From contig JAFQYG010000002.1 in NCBI GenBank assembly GCA_017406565.1, positions 1-64,000 on the forward strand: a stretch of DNA of 64,000 nt, written 5' to 3'. A model generated the notes under the pieces. It saw nothing but the letters and a program-made list of their open reading frames with translations, searched no databases and was not told the DNA's origin. Position 1 is the stretch's first letter, and the number at the start of each line of letters is the position of its first letter. Positions 46,190 through 55,002 of the stretch are shown piece after piece. Both the position numbers and the translations under genes were made by a program. Source of the stretch: Candidatus Saccharimonadota bacterium. Its GTDB lineage: Bacteria > Patescibacteriota > Saccharimonadia > Saccharimonadales > Saccharimonadaceae.

Positions 46190-47422
46190 TTATTTACATG
46201 ATTTCTTGAAATCTTTGAGTGAAACTAGTTTAGATTTGCCAGTCTTGCGGTCGGTGATTTCGACAGAATCTTTTTCAAGAGTCTTGTCGGAGACGATGAC
46301 GCGGTAAGGGATACCGATGAGATCGGCGTCGGCAAACTTTTCACCTGGGCGGAGATCGCGATCATCCATAATCATTAATTCTTCGTGACCTTTGTAGAGT
46401 TTTTCAGCGGCTTTGGCGCCTTTGTCGTCGATACCAATCAAGTAATACTTATAAGGAGCGACGGCTTCTGGCCAGTAGAGACCTTTGTCGTCAGAAAAGT
46501 ATTCTGCAAGTACACCTACTAAGCGAGAGATACCGATACCGTAGCAACCCATATAGATTTCACGACGTTCGTTATTTTCATCAGTATATTTGAGGTCTAG
46601 AGGTAAGCTAAATTTGGTACTGAGTTTAAAGATATTACCAACTTCGGCGGCAGTATCTTCGATGAGATCAGATTTCTTAATGCCAAATTCTTTTAATACT
46701 TCAGGAATGACGACTTCTTTGTTTAGGACAATAGCTTTGTTTTTAGTGTAATAAATCGTATCTTCTCCGACTGGGAGTAGAGTTTGAAATTCGTGAGAGA
46801 ATTTCGAGAAGATACCACCAGAAGCGAAACATGGGAAAGTCACATCGCCTAGGCCGAGACGTTCATATACGTTAATGTAGGCCTGAAAGACTTTGTCATA
46901 GAATTTGTCTAAATCTTCTTGGGAAGTATGAAAACTATATAAATCTTTCATTAGGAATTCACGACCACGCATGATGCCAGATTTAGCTCGTTTTTCATTT
47001 CTAAATTTGGTTTGAAATTGATAAATAGCGAGTGGAAGATCTTTATAACTACTAATGTATTCTTTCATCATGTTGGTAATTGGTTCTTCGTGAGTAGGAG
47101 CAAGCCCAACCATACCGCCACTAGAAACTTCAGTCTTAAACCAGATGTCGACTTCTTGATCGGACCAGCGGCCGGTTTTTTCCCATAGTTCGGGATTTTG
47201 AAGAGCAGTAAACTGCATTTCTTCGCAGCCGATTTTGTTAAGCTCGTCACGAACGATATCTTCGATATTATTAATGACGCGCATACCAAAGGGTAAGTAG
47301 TCATAGACACCGGCCATTTCTTTATGAATGAAGCCGGCACGAGTCAATAAGGCGCCATTTGTTGCTGTTTCTTCCTTGGGTGCCTCGCGCAAGGTTTTGA
47401 TAAAGGTTTTTGACATTCTCAT
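46190..47422 (-). CDS. proS: Prolyl-tRNA synthetase, short form without editing insertion
   Basis: ProS charges tRNA-Pro with proline. The 410-residue product has the class II motifs: motif 1 region YDYLPFGMRVINNIEDIVRD, motif 2 QFQTKFRNEKRAKSG with GREFLMKDLYSFH, motif 3 GIGISRLVGVLAEYF, and a C-terminal anticodon-binding domain (about 310-400). Bacterial ProS enzymes are commonly about 570 residues with an editing domain (INS) between motifs 2 and 3; here this insertion is absent, as in several alphaproteobacterial and CPR forms. Start ATG 47422 lies 9 bases after TATAAT (47432-47437, minus); ATG 47428 and 47416 are alternatives. Three tRNA-Pro genes lie 7 kb away. Confidence 0.94.
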   Translation of the reverse strand: MRMSKTFIKTLREAPKEETATNGALLTRAGFIHKEMAGVYDYLPFGMRVINNIEDIVRDELNKIGCEEMQFTALQNPELWEKTGRWSDQEVDIWFKTEVSSGGMVGLAPTHEEPITNMMKEYISSYKDLPLAIYQFQTKFRNEKRAKSGIMRGREFLMKDLYSFHTSQEDLDKFYDKVFQAYINVYERLGLGDVTFPCFASGGIFSKFSHEFQTLLPVGEDTIYYTKNKAIVLNKEVVIPEVLKEFGIKKSDLIEDTAAEVGNIFKLSTKFSLPLDLKYTDENNERREIYMGCYGIGISRLVGVLAEYFSDDKGLYWPEAVAPYKYYLIGIDDKGAKAAEKLYKGHEELMIMDDRDLRPGEKFADADLIGIPYRVIVSDKTLEKDSVEITDRKTGKSKLVSLKDFKKSCK

Positions 47423-47431
47423 AATCATATA

Positions 47432-47437
47432 ATTATA
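47432..47437 (-). promoter_or_regulatory. -10 element (TATAAT) of proS
   Basis: On the minus strand TATAAT ends 3, 9 and 15 bases before three in-frame ATG codons, with no ribosome site. Confidence 0.5.
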
Positions 47438-47495
47438 CCTTATATTGCGAGCTTGGTCAAATCTTGTTATAATGATAGTAAGATATGGAGGTATT

Positions 47496-48623
47496 ATGAT
47501 AAAAGTAAATTTCGAACCTAAAGTTGACATGGACAAAACAGCTGAGGTTTTGAAAGAAATTGCACATGATAAGATGGGGGGATGGTTTGACTTGCCACGA
47601 AAATTTGATATGGGGGAGTTCGCGAGAATTAAAGAGGCGGCAAAAAAGATTCAAGAGGAATCTGAGTATTTAGTATGTATCGGTATCGGTGGATCGTATT
47701 TGGGTCATCGAGCGATTATTGAAGCGTTGCACCCTCATTCAGAAACTAAGATTATTTATGCAGGAAACTCTTTGTCTAGGCGTGAGTTAGAGCGTGCAAT
47801 GGAGAAAGTGGGTGATCACGATTTTTCAATAAATGTAATCTCGAAATCGGGTACTACCTTGGAACCAGCAGTGGCGTTTGGTGAGTTTAAAAAGAAGTTA
47901 ATAGAAAAATACGGTGAGCAGGAAGCTTACGCGCGAATTTATGCGACGACTGACAAAAAGCAGGGAGCATTACATGATGAAGCGGTAGCTTGTGGCTATG
48001 CAAGGTTCGTGGTACCAGATAATGTTGGTGGGCGATATTCGGTGTTGACGGCTGTAGGATTGTTACCGCTTGCTGTGGCTGGAGTAGATGTGGATAAACT
48101 CCTCGAAGGTGCAGCGGACGCGGCCGAAAATGCAGTTGAACCTGCTACTAAATATGCATGGATGCGTTATGAATTAGGCCATAAGGGATACGATACGGAA
48201 GTATTTGCAAGTTTTGAACCATCAACGATGTATTTTAATGAATGGTTAAAGCAACTTTTTGGCGAATCGGAAGGAAAAGGTCGTCAAGGAATTTTCCCAG
48301 CTTCGGTAGTGTATTCGACCGATTTACATTCGTTGGGGCAGTTTATGCAAGATGGGCGTAGGAATCTATTTGAAACAATTATTGATTATCCGACAGACGA
48401 AATGAATGCGAAAGTTGTGCAAGCAGTGCGAGTAGCACATCTTGATGGTGGAATTCCAGTGCTCGATGTTGAAGTGCCGTCGTATGATGAGCAAGGATTT
48501 GGGGAATTGATTTATTTCTTTGAGCTATCTTGTGCGATTTCGGCAAAACTATTTGGTGTAAATCCATTTGATCAGCCTGGAGTAGAGGCATATAAAAGCG
48601 AACTTAAAAAACTGCTGGCGTAA
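47496..48623 (+). CDS. pgi: Glucose-6-phosphate isomerase
   Basis: Pgi interconverts glucose-6-phosphate and fructose-6-phosphate. The 375-residue product is short (usual 440-550) but has GIGGSYLGHRAIIEAL, VISKSGTTLEPAV (sugar phosphate loop), DNVGGRYSVLTAVGLLPLA, the glutamate in FGESEGKGRQGIFPA and the late LGQFMQDGRR. ATG 47496 is preceded by GGAGG; TATAAT is at 47468-47473. It is divergent from proS and ends in a terminator. With pgk, gpmI and pyk it covers much of glycolysis in this window. Confidence 0.96.
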   Translation: MIKVNFEPKVDMDKTAEVLKEIAHDKMGGWFDLPRKFDMGEFARIKEAAKKIQEESEYLVCIGIGGSYLGHRAIIEALHPHSETKIIYAGNSLSRRELERAMEKVGDHDFSINVISKSGTTLEPAVAFGEFKKKLIEKYGEQEAYARIYATTDKKQGALHDEAVACGYARFVVPDNVGGRYSVLTAVGLLPLAVAGVDVDKLLEGAADAAENAVEPATKYAWMRYELGHKGYDTEVFASFEPSTMYFNEWLKQLFGESEGKGRQGIFPASVVYSTDLHSLGQFMQDGRRNLFETIIDYPTDEMNAKVVQAVRVAHLDGGIPVLDVEVPSYDEQGFGELIYFFELSCAISAKLFGVNPFDQPGVEAYKSELKKLLA

Positions 48624-48671
48624 AAACCTTGTAACGCCGACTTTGTTAGCTAGAATAATGTCCTAGTTTTT

Positions 48672-48699
48672 AAAAACCCGGAGCTCGCTCCGGGTTTTT
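48672..48699. terminator. Bidirectional terminator of pgi and tRNA-Leu(CAG)
   Basis: AAAAACCCGGAG and CTCCGGGTTTTT form a stem over CTCG, with T-runs on both strands. It lies between pgi and the tRNA-Leu gene. Confidence 0.9.
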
Positions 48700-48710
48700 A
48701 TTTGCCTCTT

Positions 48711-48797
48711 TGGTGCCCGAGGCAGGACTTGAACCTGTACAGTATTGCTACTACTAGCACCTGAAGCTAGCGCGTCTACCAGTTCCGCCACTCGGGC
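48711..48797 (-). tRNA. tRNA-Leu (anticodon CAG)
   Basis: Minus strand: acceptor GCCCGAG / CTCGGGC, encoded CCA, anticodon stem CTAGC/GCTAG with loop TTCAGGT giving CAG, a long variable arm and T arm AGGTTCAAGTCCTG. A class II tRNA. Confidence 0.95.
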
Positions 48798-48818
48798 GCC
48801 CTATTATTATAACACGGT

Positions 48819-49757
48819 TTATTTAGAGACAATAGTGCCAGCGTTGCCCTTTAGAGCATCTTTGAGGTGGTCGATATCAGTAATAATACCGGTGCCACCT
48901 TTTTCAGCAAATTTAGTTGCAGCTTCAACTTTAGGTAACATCGAGCCAGCTTTGAAATAGCCATATTTTTTTAGATGGCTGATTTCTTTAGCGGAAATAT
49001 GCTCTAGGGCTTTTTGGTCTGGAGTACCGTAATTAATGAATACATTAGGTACAGCAGTGACTGATACGAAGATGTCGGCTTTGACTAGCTCAGCGAGTCT
49101 TTCAGCAGCATAGTCCTTATCAATGACGGCGTCAATACCTTTGAGACGTTTTAAAACTTTGGTACGTACTACCGGAATACCACCGCCACCGGCGGCGATA
49201 ACAATTACGCCATCTTTTACTAATTCTATAATTGATTTTTTCTCAACTATATCAATTGGCTTTGGTGAAGCGACAACACGACGCCAACCGCGGCCGGCAT
49301 CTTCTTTAACTACCCAGCCGTTTTTCTTGGCTAAATCTTTAGCGGTTTTTGCATCATAAAATTGACCGATGGGCTTGGTAGGATTTTTAAAGGCTGGATC
49401 GTCGCGACTAACGACGACTTGCGAGACGACGGTTGCAACCTTTTTGGATTTGTTTTTCTTGGCAAATGCGTTGTTGATTGCCTGAGTTAGCCAATAGCCG
49501 ATTTGACCTTGGCTCATAGCTACAGCAGTTTCAAGTGGCATTGCAGGAGCTTTTTCGGTAGAAGCTGTCTCTTCGTGAATAAGAATATTTCCCACTTGAG
49601 GACCATTACCGTGGGCGACGATTATTTCGTATTTATCAGCAAGTTCTGCAATAGCTTCGCCAACTTCTATTGCGACTTTTTTTTGGGCTTCGGCTGTGGC
49701 TTCGCCATTTTTTTGCAGAGCGTTGCCGCCGAGCGCTAAGACTACTCGTTGTTTCAT
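48819..49757 (-). CDS. arcC: Carbamate kinase
   Basis: Carbamate kinase transfers phosphate from carbamoyl phosphate to ADP, giving ATP, CO2 and ammonia; it is the energy-yielding step shared by the arginine and agmatine deiminase pathways. The 312-residue product has ALGGNALQ (residues 7-14), the substrate region VAHGNGPQVGNIL, MSQGQIGYWLTQAINN, the IAAGGGGIPVV nucleotide motif, GIDAVIDKDYAAERLA and the late GSMLPKVEAATKFAEKGG, all standard for this family. It is the only gene of the locus on the minus strand, divergent from arcB, and has its own leaderless-type promoter. No second copy is seen in the agmatine half. Confidence 0.97.
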   Translation of the reverse strand: MKQRVVLALGGNALQKNGEATAEAQKKVAIEVGEAIAELADKYEIIVAHGNGPQVGNILIHEETASTEKAPAMPLETAVAMSQGQIGYWLTQAINNAFAKKNKSKKVATVVSQVVVSRDDPAFKNPTKPIGQFYDAKTAKDLAKKNGWVVKEDAGRGWRRVVASPKPIDIVEKKSIIELVKDGVIVIAAGGGGIPVVRTKVLKRLKGIDAVIDKDYAAERLAELVKADIFVSVTAVPNVFINYGTPDQKALEHISAKEISHLKKYGYFKAGSMLPKVEAATKFAEKGGTGIITDIDHLKDALKGNAGTIVSK

Positions 49758-49763
49758 GCTTAT

Positions 49764-49769
49764 ATTGTA
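49764..49769 (-). promoter_or_regulatory. Leaderless-type -10 (TGATACAAT) of arcC
   Basis: On the minus strand TGnTACAAT ends exactly 6 bases before the ATG at 49757. Confidence 0.6.
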
Positions 49770-49835
49770 TCACAATGTGCTTGCGTTTTAAAAAAAATGA
49801 TATATAATTAACTTAAGCATAATGAAGGGCATCAA

Positions 49836-50837
49836 ATGAATTTTTACGGAAAAGATTTCTTAAGAATACTTGATTTTAGCGAGGAAGAGCTGCGTTATAT
49901 GTTGGCGATGGCTGCTAGATTCAAGGAAATGAAAAAAACGGGTCAAAATCATAAATTTTTCCCGAGTAAAAATATAGCAATTTTATTTGAGAAGACCTCT
50001 ACAAGGACAAGATGTTCGTTTGAGGTGGCTGGTTACGATCTTGGTATGGGCGTAACTTTCTTGGATCCGTCTGGTTCACAGATGGGCCATAAAGAATCAA
50101 TTGCTGATACTGCGCGAGTATTATCTAGGTTATATGATGGGATTGAATACCGTGGTTTTGATCAGAAGATAGTTGATGATTTGGCTAAATATTCAGATGT
50201 GCCAGTATGGAATGGTTTGACTGATGAATGTCACCCTACACAAGCGTTGGGTGATTTCTTGACTATTCAAGAACACTTTGGTGAGTTAAAGGGTTTGACT
50301 TTAGCATTCGTAGGTGATACTCGTAATAACGTAGCAAATTCTTTGATGGCAATGAGCGCTAAGATGGGTGTGAATTTCATAGCTTGTGGCCCAAATGAGC
50401 TTCGTCCTTCTGATAAAATTGTGAAGAAATGTAAACCAATCGCGGAAAAGAATGGTTCGACTATTACGATTACTTCAGATGTCGCATCGCTCAATGGGAA
50501 AGCAGATGTGATATATACAGATGTTTGGTTGTCACTAGGTGAGCCGCAAGAGAAGTGGGGTGAAAGAATTGAGCTTTTGAAGCCATATCAGGTAAATTCA
50601 GAAATGATGAGTGGTGCTAAAGATACAGCAATTTTCTTACACTGTCTCCCTTCGTTTCATGATCTTAATACATCAATTGCACGTGATGTAAATAAGGTGT
50701 TTGGGATTAAGGAAATGGAGGTTACGAATGAAGTATTTGAATCAAAGCGTTCATTAGTATTCGAGCAAGCGGAGAATCGCATGCACACAATTAAAACGGT
50801 AATGTTCTTAACATTATATAAAAAGGAGGATAAATAA
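49836..50837 (+). CDS. arcB: Ornithine carbamoyltransferase (catabolic type)
   Basis: In the arginine deiminase pathway this enzyme phosphorolyses citrulline to ornithine and carbamoyl phosphate. The 333-residue product has the carbamoyl phosphate motif FEKTSTRTRCSFE, the DECHPTQALGDF region, FVGDTRNNVANSLM and the ornithine-binding HCLPSFHD with DVWLSLGEP before it. AAGGG precedes ATG 49836; TATAAT is at 49803-49808. ArcA follows with a one-base overlap (TAATG), so the two are translated together. A paralogue at 53986 shows putrescine carbamoyltransferase features instead, so the two are not duplicates with the same role. Confidence 0.95.
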   Translation: MNFYGKDFLRILDFSEEELRYMLAMAARFKEMKKTGQNHKFFPSKNIAILFEKTSTRTRCSFEVAGYDLGMGVTFLDPSGSQMGHKESIADTARVLSRLYDGIEYRGFDQKIVDDLAKYSDVPVWNGLTDECHPTQALGDFLTIQEHFGELKGLTLAFVGDTRNNVANSLMAMSAKMGVNFIACGPNELRPSDKIVKKCKPIAEKNGSTITITSDVASLNGKADVIYTDVWLSLGEPQEKWGERIELLKPYQVNSEMMSGAKDTAIFLHCLPSFHDLNTSIARDVNKVFGIKEMEVTNEVFESKRSLVFEQAENRMHTIKTVMFLTLYKKEDK

Positions 50838-52066
50838 TGGGAAAATCGATTTCAAATTTTAGTGAAATCGCACCTTTGAAAAAGGTATTAATGCATCGTC
50901 CTGGTGAGGAGTTTTTGAATTTGACTCCGAATACTTTGGAACGGTTGCTTTTTGATGATATTCCATATCTCAAACAAGCACAAGAAGAACATGATGCGTA
51001 TGCAAATGCTTTGAGGTCGGAAGGGATTGAGGTTGTATACATTACCGATTTAGCTGCTGAAGCGATTGAGGCTGGCGGTAGGACTGTGCGTAAGAAATTC
51101 TTGGAGCAATTTATCAGCGAAGCTGGCGTGACTTCACCAAAAGTTGCAAAGCATTGTTTTGATTTTTTGAATTCGATTAAAGATACTCGTGATATGGTTA
51201 AGAAGTGCATTGCTGGTATTGATATTACGGAGCTGAAGAAACTTGGTAAAGTGTCAGGCTTTTATGCAACACGTGATACTGGTAAGATGATTATCGAGCC
51301 AATTCCAAATATTTTATTCCAACGCGATCCAATGGCAACAATTGGTAATGGTGCAACTGTGCACAAAATGTGGTCAGTAACAAGGACAAGGGAATCAATC
51401 TTTGCGGAATATGTTTTCCAATACCATCCGTTTTATGATCATACAAAGATTTATTATGATAGAGTTGAACCTTATTGTATTGAAGGTGGCGATATACAGG
51501 TATTGTCAAAGGAAGTTGTTGCAATTGGTATTTCACAACGCACTGAACCGGATGCGATTGCAGAATTTGCACGTAATTTGTTTAAGGATAAAAATGCTTC
51601 ATTTAAATATGTGCTTGCAATTGATATTCCAGATGAAAGAAGCTTTATGCACCTTGATACTGTGATGACTCAGGTTGATGTAGATAAATTTGCAGTACAA
51701 GAAGCTATTATGGATATTTCTACTATTTATGAAATATCACAAGGTCGTGGTGGAGAGATCGAGATTGTCGAAATCCATCAGAGTTTGCAGAAAGTACTGG
51801 AGAAATATTTGCATTTGAATCGCGTTGAGTTAATTAAATGTGGTAATGGCCGTAGAATTGATGCAGAGCGTGAACAATGGAGTGATGGCGTGAATTTACT
51901 CTGTATTCGTCCTGGTGTCGTTATGGCTTATGATCGTAATTTCGTAACAAATCAGGCGTTAAGACGTCATGGTGTCAAGGTAATTGAGATTCCGAGTTCT
52001 GAACTGTCAAGAGGGAGGGGCGGTTCACATTGTATGAGTATGGCATTAGTGAGAGAGGAGGAATAA
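50837..52066 (+). CDS. arcA: Arginine deiminase
   Basis: ArcA hydrolyses arginine to citrulline and ammonia. The 409-residue product has the N-terminal LKKVLMHRPGEEF, the central FQRDPMATIGN, EGGDIQVLSKEVVAIGIS, FMHLDTVMTQVD and the catalytic cysteine (Cys399) in GRGGSHCMSMALVREE, the usual five-motif set. It starts one base inside the arcB stop with AAAGGAGG upstream. The next gene is a YfcC-type transporter. Arginine deiminase systems are known in some host-associated Saccharibacteria and give ATP and acid resistance; here the arrangement supports that role. Confidence 0.97.
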   Translation: MGKSISNFSEIAPLKKVLMHRPGEEFLNLTPNTLERLLFDDIPYLKQAQEEHDAYANALRSEGIEVVYITDLAAEAIEAGGRTVRKKFLEQFISEAGVTSPKVAKHCFDFLNSIKDTRDMVKKCIAGIDITELKKLGKVSGFYATRDTGKMIIEPIPNILFQRDPMATIGNGATVHKMWSVTRTRESIFAEYVFQYHPFYDHTKIYYDRVEPYCIEGGDIQVLSKEVVAIGISQRTEPDAIAEFARNLFKDKNASFKYVLAIDIPDERSFMHLDTVMTQVDVDKFAVQEAIMDISTIYEISQGRGGEIEIVEIHQSLQKVLEKYLHLNRVELIKCGNGRRIDAEREQWSDGVNLLCIRPGVVMAYDRNFVTNQALRRHGVKVIEIPSSELSRGRGGSHCMSMALVREEE

Positions 52067-52124
52067 GCAGGCGATAGAATACTTTTATTAAAGGGGGATG
52101 ATATTAAATTTAAAAGGATAAAAA

Positions 52125-53927
52125 ATGTTTAGGAAGAAAAATCGTAGTAAAAAACGAAGTCGTGCGATGCTCTCGGCATACTCGATTATCATGATTTTGA
52201 TTATCTTGCTGGGTATTGTATCGCATGTATTGCCGAAGGCAAAATATATGGCCGCGCCACTCGAAGATGAGATGAGCGAGGAAGTAGATTTGGAAGAATC
52301 GGAAGATGAATTGTTGACTAGCGGTTCAACTGAACTTCAAAGCGCAGATTATGATGCTGGTGATGAATTTGCTGAATCGGAAGATGAATTGCTCGATTCT
52401 GAATTAAGTTCAGAAGTGAAAAATGAAGCTGAAGCAGAATCGGAAGAAGATGGCATCGTAGAATCTACTGGCGCCAGTTTGATTGCTGAGGAAGAAAATG
52501 AAGATGAATCAGAAGCTGCTTTAATAGCGACTGACGAAGAAGAGACTGAAACTTATGAAACACTTGAAGCCTGTGAAGAAGTGTACGGTGAAGAAGGGTG
52601 TGTTATTGTTGATGGTTCTGGTGTAGTTGGTGCAAAATTGTACCAAGTTTTAATGGCACCAATTCTTGGTTTTGAGAATGCTATTGATGTATGTATCTTT
52701 GTGATGGTGCTCGGTGGTTTTCTCGCAATGATGGCGAAGACTAAAGCACTTGAAACTGCAATTAAAATTTTGGTGAAGAAATTGCATGGTAAAGAATATC
52801 TTTTGATATTGCTTCTCATGTTTATCTTCTCGGTACTTGGTACAACTTACGGGTTCCTTGAAGAAAGTGTCGGTTTCTATGTACTTATTGCTGCAACCAT
52901 GTATGCGGCGGGCATGGATCCGTTAGTAGGTGTCGCAACGATTTTGCTTGGTGCTGGCTCTGGTGTGCTTGGTTCTACCATCAACCCATTTGCGACTGGT
53001 GTAGCCGTTTCGGCAATGAAAGATGCTGGAATTGAATTTAACCAAGGTACAGTTATCTTGATTGCTGTAGTACTATGGCTCACAACTTTGGCAATTTCAG
53101 CCTTCTTTGTGGTACGTTATGCAAAGAAAGTTCAAAGAGAAAAAGGATCAACATTCCTTAGCTTGCGTGAACAAGCTGTAGCTGAAAAGAAATACTCGAA
53201 GTTCTTGGATGCAAAATCAAGTACATTAAAGCTAACTGGAAAGCAAATCGCTTCACTCATCGTGTTTGGTTTGACTTTCCTCGTAATGATTATCGGATTT
53301 ATCCCATGGGGTGATTTCGAAATTACATTCTTTGATTCATGGACTGGCTGGCTCACGGGTGCTCCACTCGGTGCTTGGTGGTTCTATGAAGCAGCACTCT
53401 GGTTCTTACTTGCATCAATTTTGCTTGCAATTATCAACCGCGAAGGTGAACACGGTTTTGTGGACACCTTTATCGATGGCGCTGATGATATGATTGGTGT
53501 AGTTTTGGTCATTGCTGTTGCACGTGGTGTATCAGTATTGATGGGTCAAACTGCTCTCGATAACTTTATTATCTACAATGCGTCTGATTTCTTGGCAACT
53601 TTGCCAGAACTAGCATTTGTGCCATTGAACTATATACTGCATATTGTATTGTCAGTATTGGTGCCATCTTCGTCTGGTCTTGCGACGATTTCGACTCCAA
53701 TTATTGCTCCGGTGGCAGCCAATCTTGGTTACAGTACCGATGTAGCAGCAATGACAATTGTAGCTGCAAATGGTTTAGTCAATTTGATTACACCAACCTG
53801 TGGTGCGATTATGGCTGGTCTTGCACTTGCAAAAGTTGATTACTCAACTTGGTTTAAGTGGGGTATCCGTGTTGTAGGATGTATTGCGGTTGCAAATATT
53901 GTAGTACTTTGTCTATTCTCACTATAG
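52125..53927 (+). CDS. YfcC-family antiporter with an acidic extracytoplasmic insertion
   Basis: The 600-residue protein belongs to the C4-dicarboxylate/basic amino acid antiporter family (YfcC-like), whose members serve as arginine/ornithine exchangers beside arc genes. Typical segments include GGFLAMMAKTKALETAI, FSVLGTTYGFLEESVGFY, LLGAGSGVLGSTINPFATG and the later PSSSGLATISTPIIAPVAA. Between helix 1 (about 14-38) and helix 2 sits an insertion of about 105 residues, dominated by Glu, Asp and Ser with ESEDELL twice and two cysteines (EACEEVYGEEGC); close relatives have only a short loop here. The gene follows arcA by about 60 bases with AAAGGA before the ATG. Exchange of arginine for ornithine is the likely role, by context. 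Confidence 0.85.
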   Translation: MFRKKNRSKKRSRAMLSAYSIIMILIILLGIVSHVLPKAKYMAAPLEDEMSEEVDLEESEDELLTSGSTELQSADYDAGDEFAESEDELLDSELSSEVKNEAEAESEEDGIVESTGASLIAEEENEDESEAALIATDEEETETYETLEACEEVYGEEGCVIVDGSGVVGAKLYQVLMAPILGFENAIDVCIFVMVLGGFLAMMAKTKALETAIKILVKKLHGKEYLLILLLMFIFSVLGTTYGFLEESVGFYVLIAATMYAAGMDPLVGVATILLGAGSGVLGSTINPFATGVAVSAMKDAGIEFNQGTVILIAVVLWLTTLAISAFFVVRYAKKVQREKGSTFLSLREQAVAEKKYSKFLDAKSSTLKLTGKQIASLIVFGLTFLVMIIGFIPWGDFEITFFDSWTGWLTGAPLGAWWFYEAALWFLLASILLAIINREGEHGFVDTFIDGADDMIGVVLVIAVARGVSVLMGQTALDNFIIYNASDFLATLPELAFVPLNYILHIVLSVLVPSSSGLATISTPIIAPVAANLGYSTDVAAMTIVAANGLVNLITPTCGAIMAGLALAKVDYSTWFKWGIRVVGCIAVANIVVLCLFSL

Positions 53928-53941
53928 GGATGAATATGACC

Positions 53942-53970
53942 AAAAAATAGCCTTGCGGGGCTATTTTTTG
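53942..53970 (+). terminator. Terminator after the YfcC-type gene
   Basis: AAAAAATAGCC and GGGGCTATTTTTT pair over TTGC, followed by a T-run. It separates the arginine half from the agmatine half of the locus. Confidence 0.9.
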
Positions 53971-53973
53971 TGG

Positions 53974-53979
53974 TATAAT
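53974..53979 (+). promoter_or_regulatory. Leaderless-type -10 (TGGTATAAT) of the agmatine genes
   Basis: TGnTATAAT directly follows the terminator and ends exactly 6 bases before ATG 53986. Confidence 0.6.
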
Positions 53980-53985
53980 ATGCTT

Positions 53986-55002
53986 ATGGATAAATACACT
54001 CTTGATCATAAAACACCAACTTTAAAGGATTTTGTCGATACAGCTGATTTTGATCAGTCAGAGATTATGGATATTATTAATCTTTCACGAGTTGTTCGTG
54101 ATTGGATTAAAGGTGGAGGATATTTGAATTCTCTTTACCATAAATCTTTGGCTATGTTGTTTGAACAAAAATCTACGAGAACACGTGTTTCTTTTGAGAC
54201 TGCGATGACTCAATTGGGCGGACACGCATTGAACTTAGCACCTGGTGCAATTCAGCTTGGTGCTCATGAGACGATCGAAGATACTGCAGTTGTGCTTGGA
54301 CGTATGTGCGATATGATTATGTCAAGGGTTGACAGACATGAATCGATTGTAGCTTTAGCTAAATATGCAAATGTGCCAGTGCTGAATGGCATGAGTGATC
54401 GTGTACATCCTACTCAGGGTATTGGTGATATGATCACAGTGTATGATCATTGGCCAGAAGGTAAAGAAGCTAAAGATATTAAGTTCGTATTCGTTGGTGA
54501 TGCAACTCAAGTATGTAATACGCTTTGTGAAATTACAACCAAACTTGGTTTTAATTTCGTGCATTATGGTCCAGAGAATCATAAAATTTCCGATGAATGG
54601 CTAGAGATTGGTAAGAAGAATGCTGAACAATATGGCGGTTCATGTATGTGGTCTGAAGACCCTGCATGCTTAGAGGGTGCCGATTTTATATATACAGATG
54701 TTTGGTATGGTTTATATGATAAAGAGACACCAAAAGATGTGTACATGGCTGATTTTTATCCTAAATATCAAGTGAATGATGAATTGATGCAAGCGACTGG
54801 TAATCCGAATGTGAAATTTATGCATTGTTTGCCAGCGAATCGCAATGAAGAAGTGACTGATTCGGTTCTGGACGGTCCGAATTCTGCAGCATGGGATGAA
54901 GCGGAGAACCGCCTAACGGCACAGAGGGGGTTAGTATTATATTTTGGCGGGGTTGGACAATCCACGCTGGATTATATAAAAGAAAGAAAGGAGGCTAATT
55001 AA
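53986..55002 (+). CDS. ptcA: Putrescine carbamoyltransferase
   Basis: This enzyme splits N-carbamoylputrescine into putrescine and carbamoyl phosphate in the agmatine deiminase pathway. The 338-residue product shares the transcarbamoylase motifs FEQKSTRTRVSFETAM and HCLPANRNEEVTD, and stretches such as NLAPGAIQLGAHETIEDT, IMSRVDRHESIVALA, FVGDATQVCNTL and FIYTDVWYGLYD that I recall from the Enterococcus enzyme. It lacks the HCLPxFHD of ornithine carbamoyltransferases, having HCLPANRN. A C-terminal extension with YFGGVGQSTLDYIKE is present, as in putrescine enzymes. ATG 53986 fits the 6-base spacing. It precedes an APC antiporter and agmatine deiminase. Confidence 0.92.
   Translation: MDKYTLDHKTPTLKDFVDTADFDQSEIMDIINLSRVVRDWIKGGGYLNSLYHKSLAMLFEQKSTRTRVSFETAMTQLGGHALNLAPGAIQLGAHETIEDTAVVLGRMCDMIMSRVDRHESIVALAKYANVPVLNGMSDRVHPTQGIGDMITVYDHWPEGKEAKDIKFVFVGDATQVCNTLCEITTKLGFNFVHYGPENHKISDEWLEIGKKNAEQYGGSCMWSEDPACLEGADFIYTDVWYGLYDKETPKDVYMADFYPKYQVNDELMQATGNPNVKFMHCLPANRNEEVTDSVLDGPNSAAWDEAENRLTAQRGLVLYFGGVGQSTLDYIKERKEAN

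Noticed and set aside
53986-55002. A second ornithine or N-acetylornithine carbamoyltransferase
   Set aside because: HCLPANRNEEVTD replaces HCLPxFHD, the C-terminal extension is present, and agmatine genes follow directly, all pointing to putrescine.
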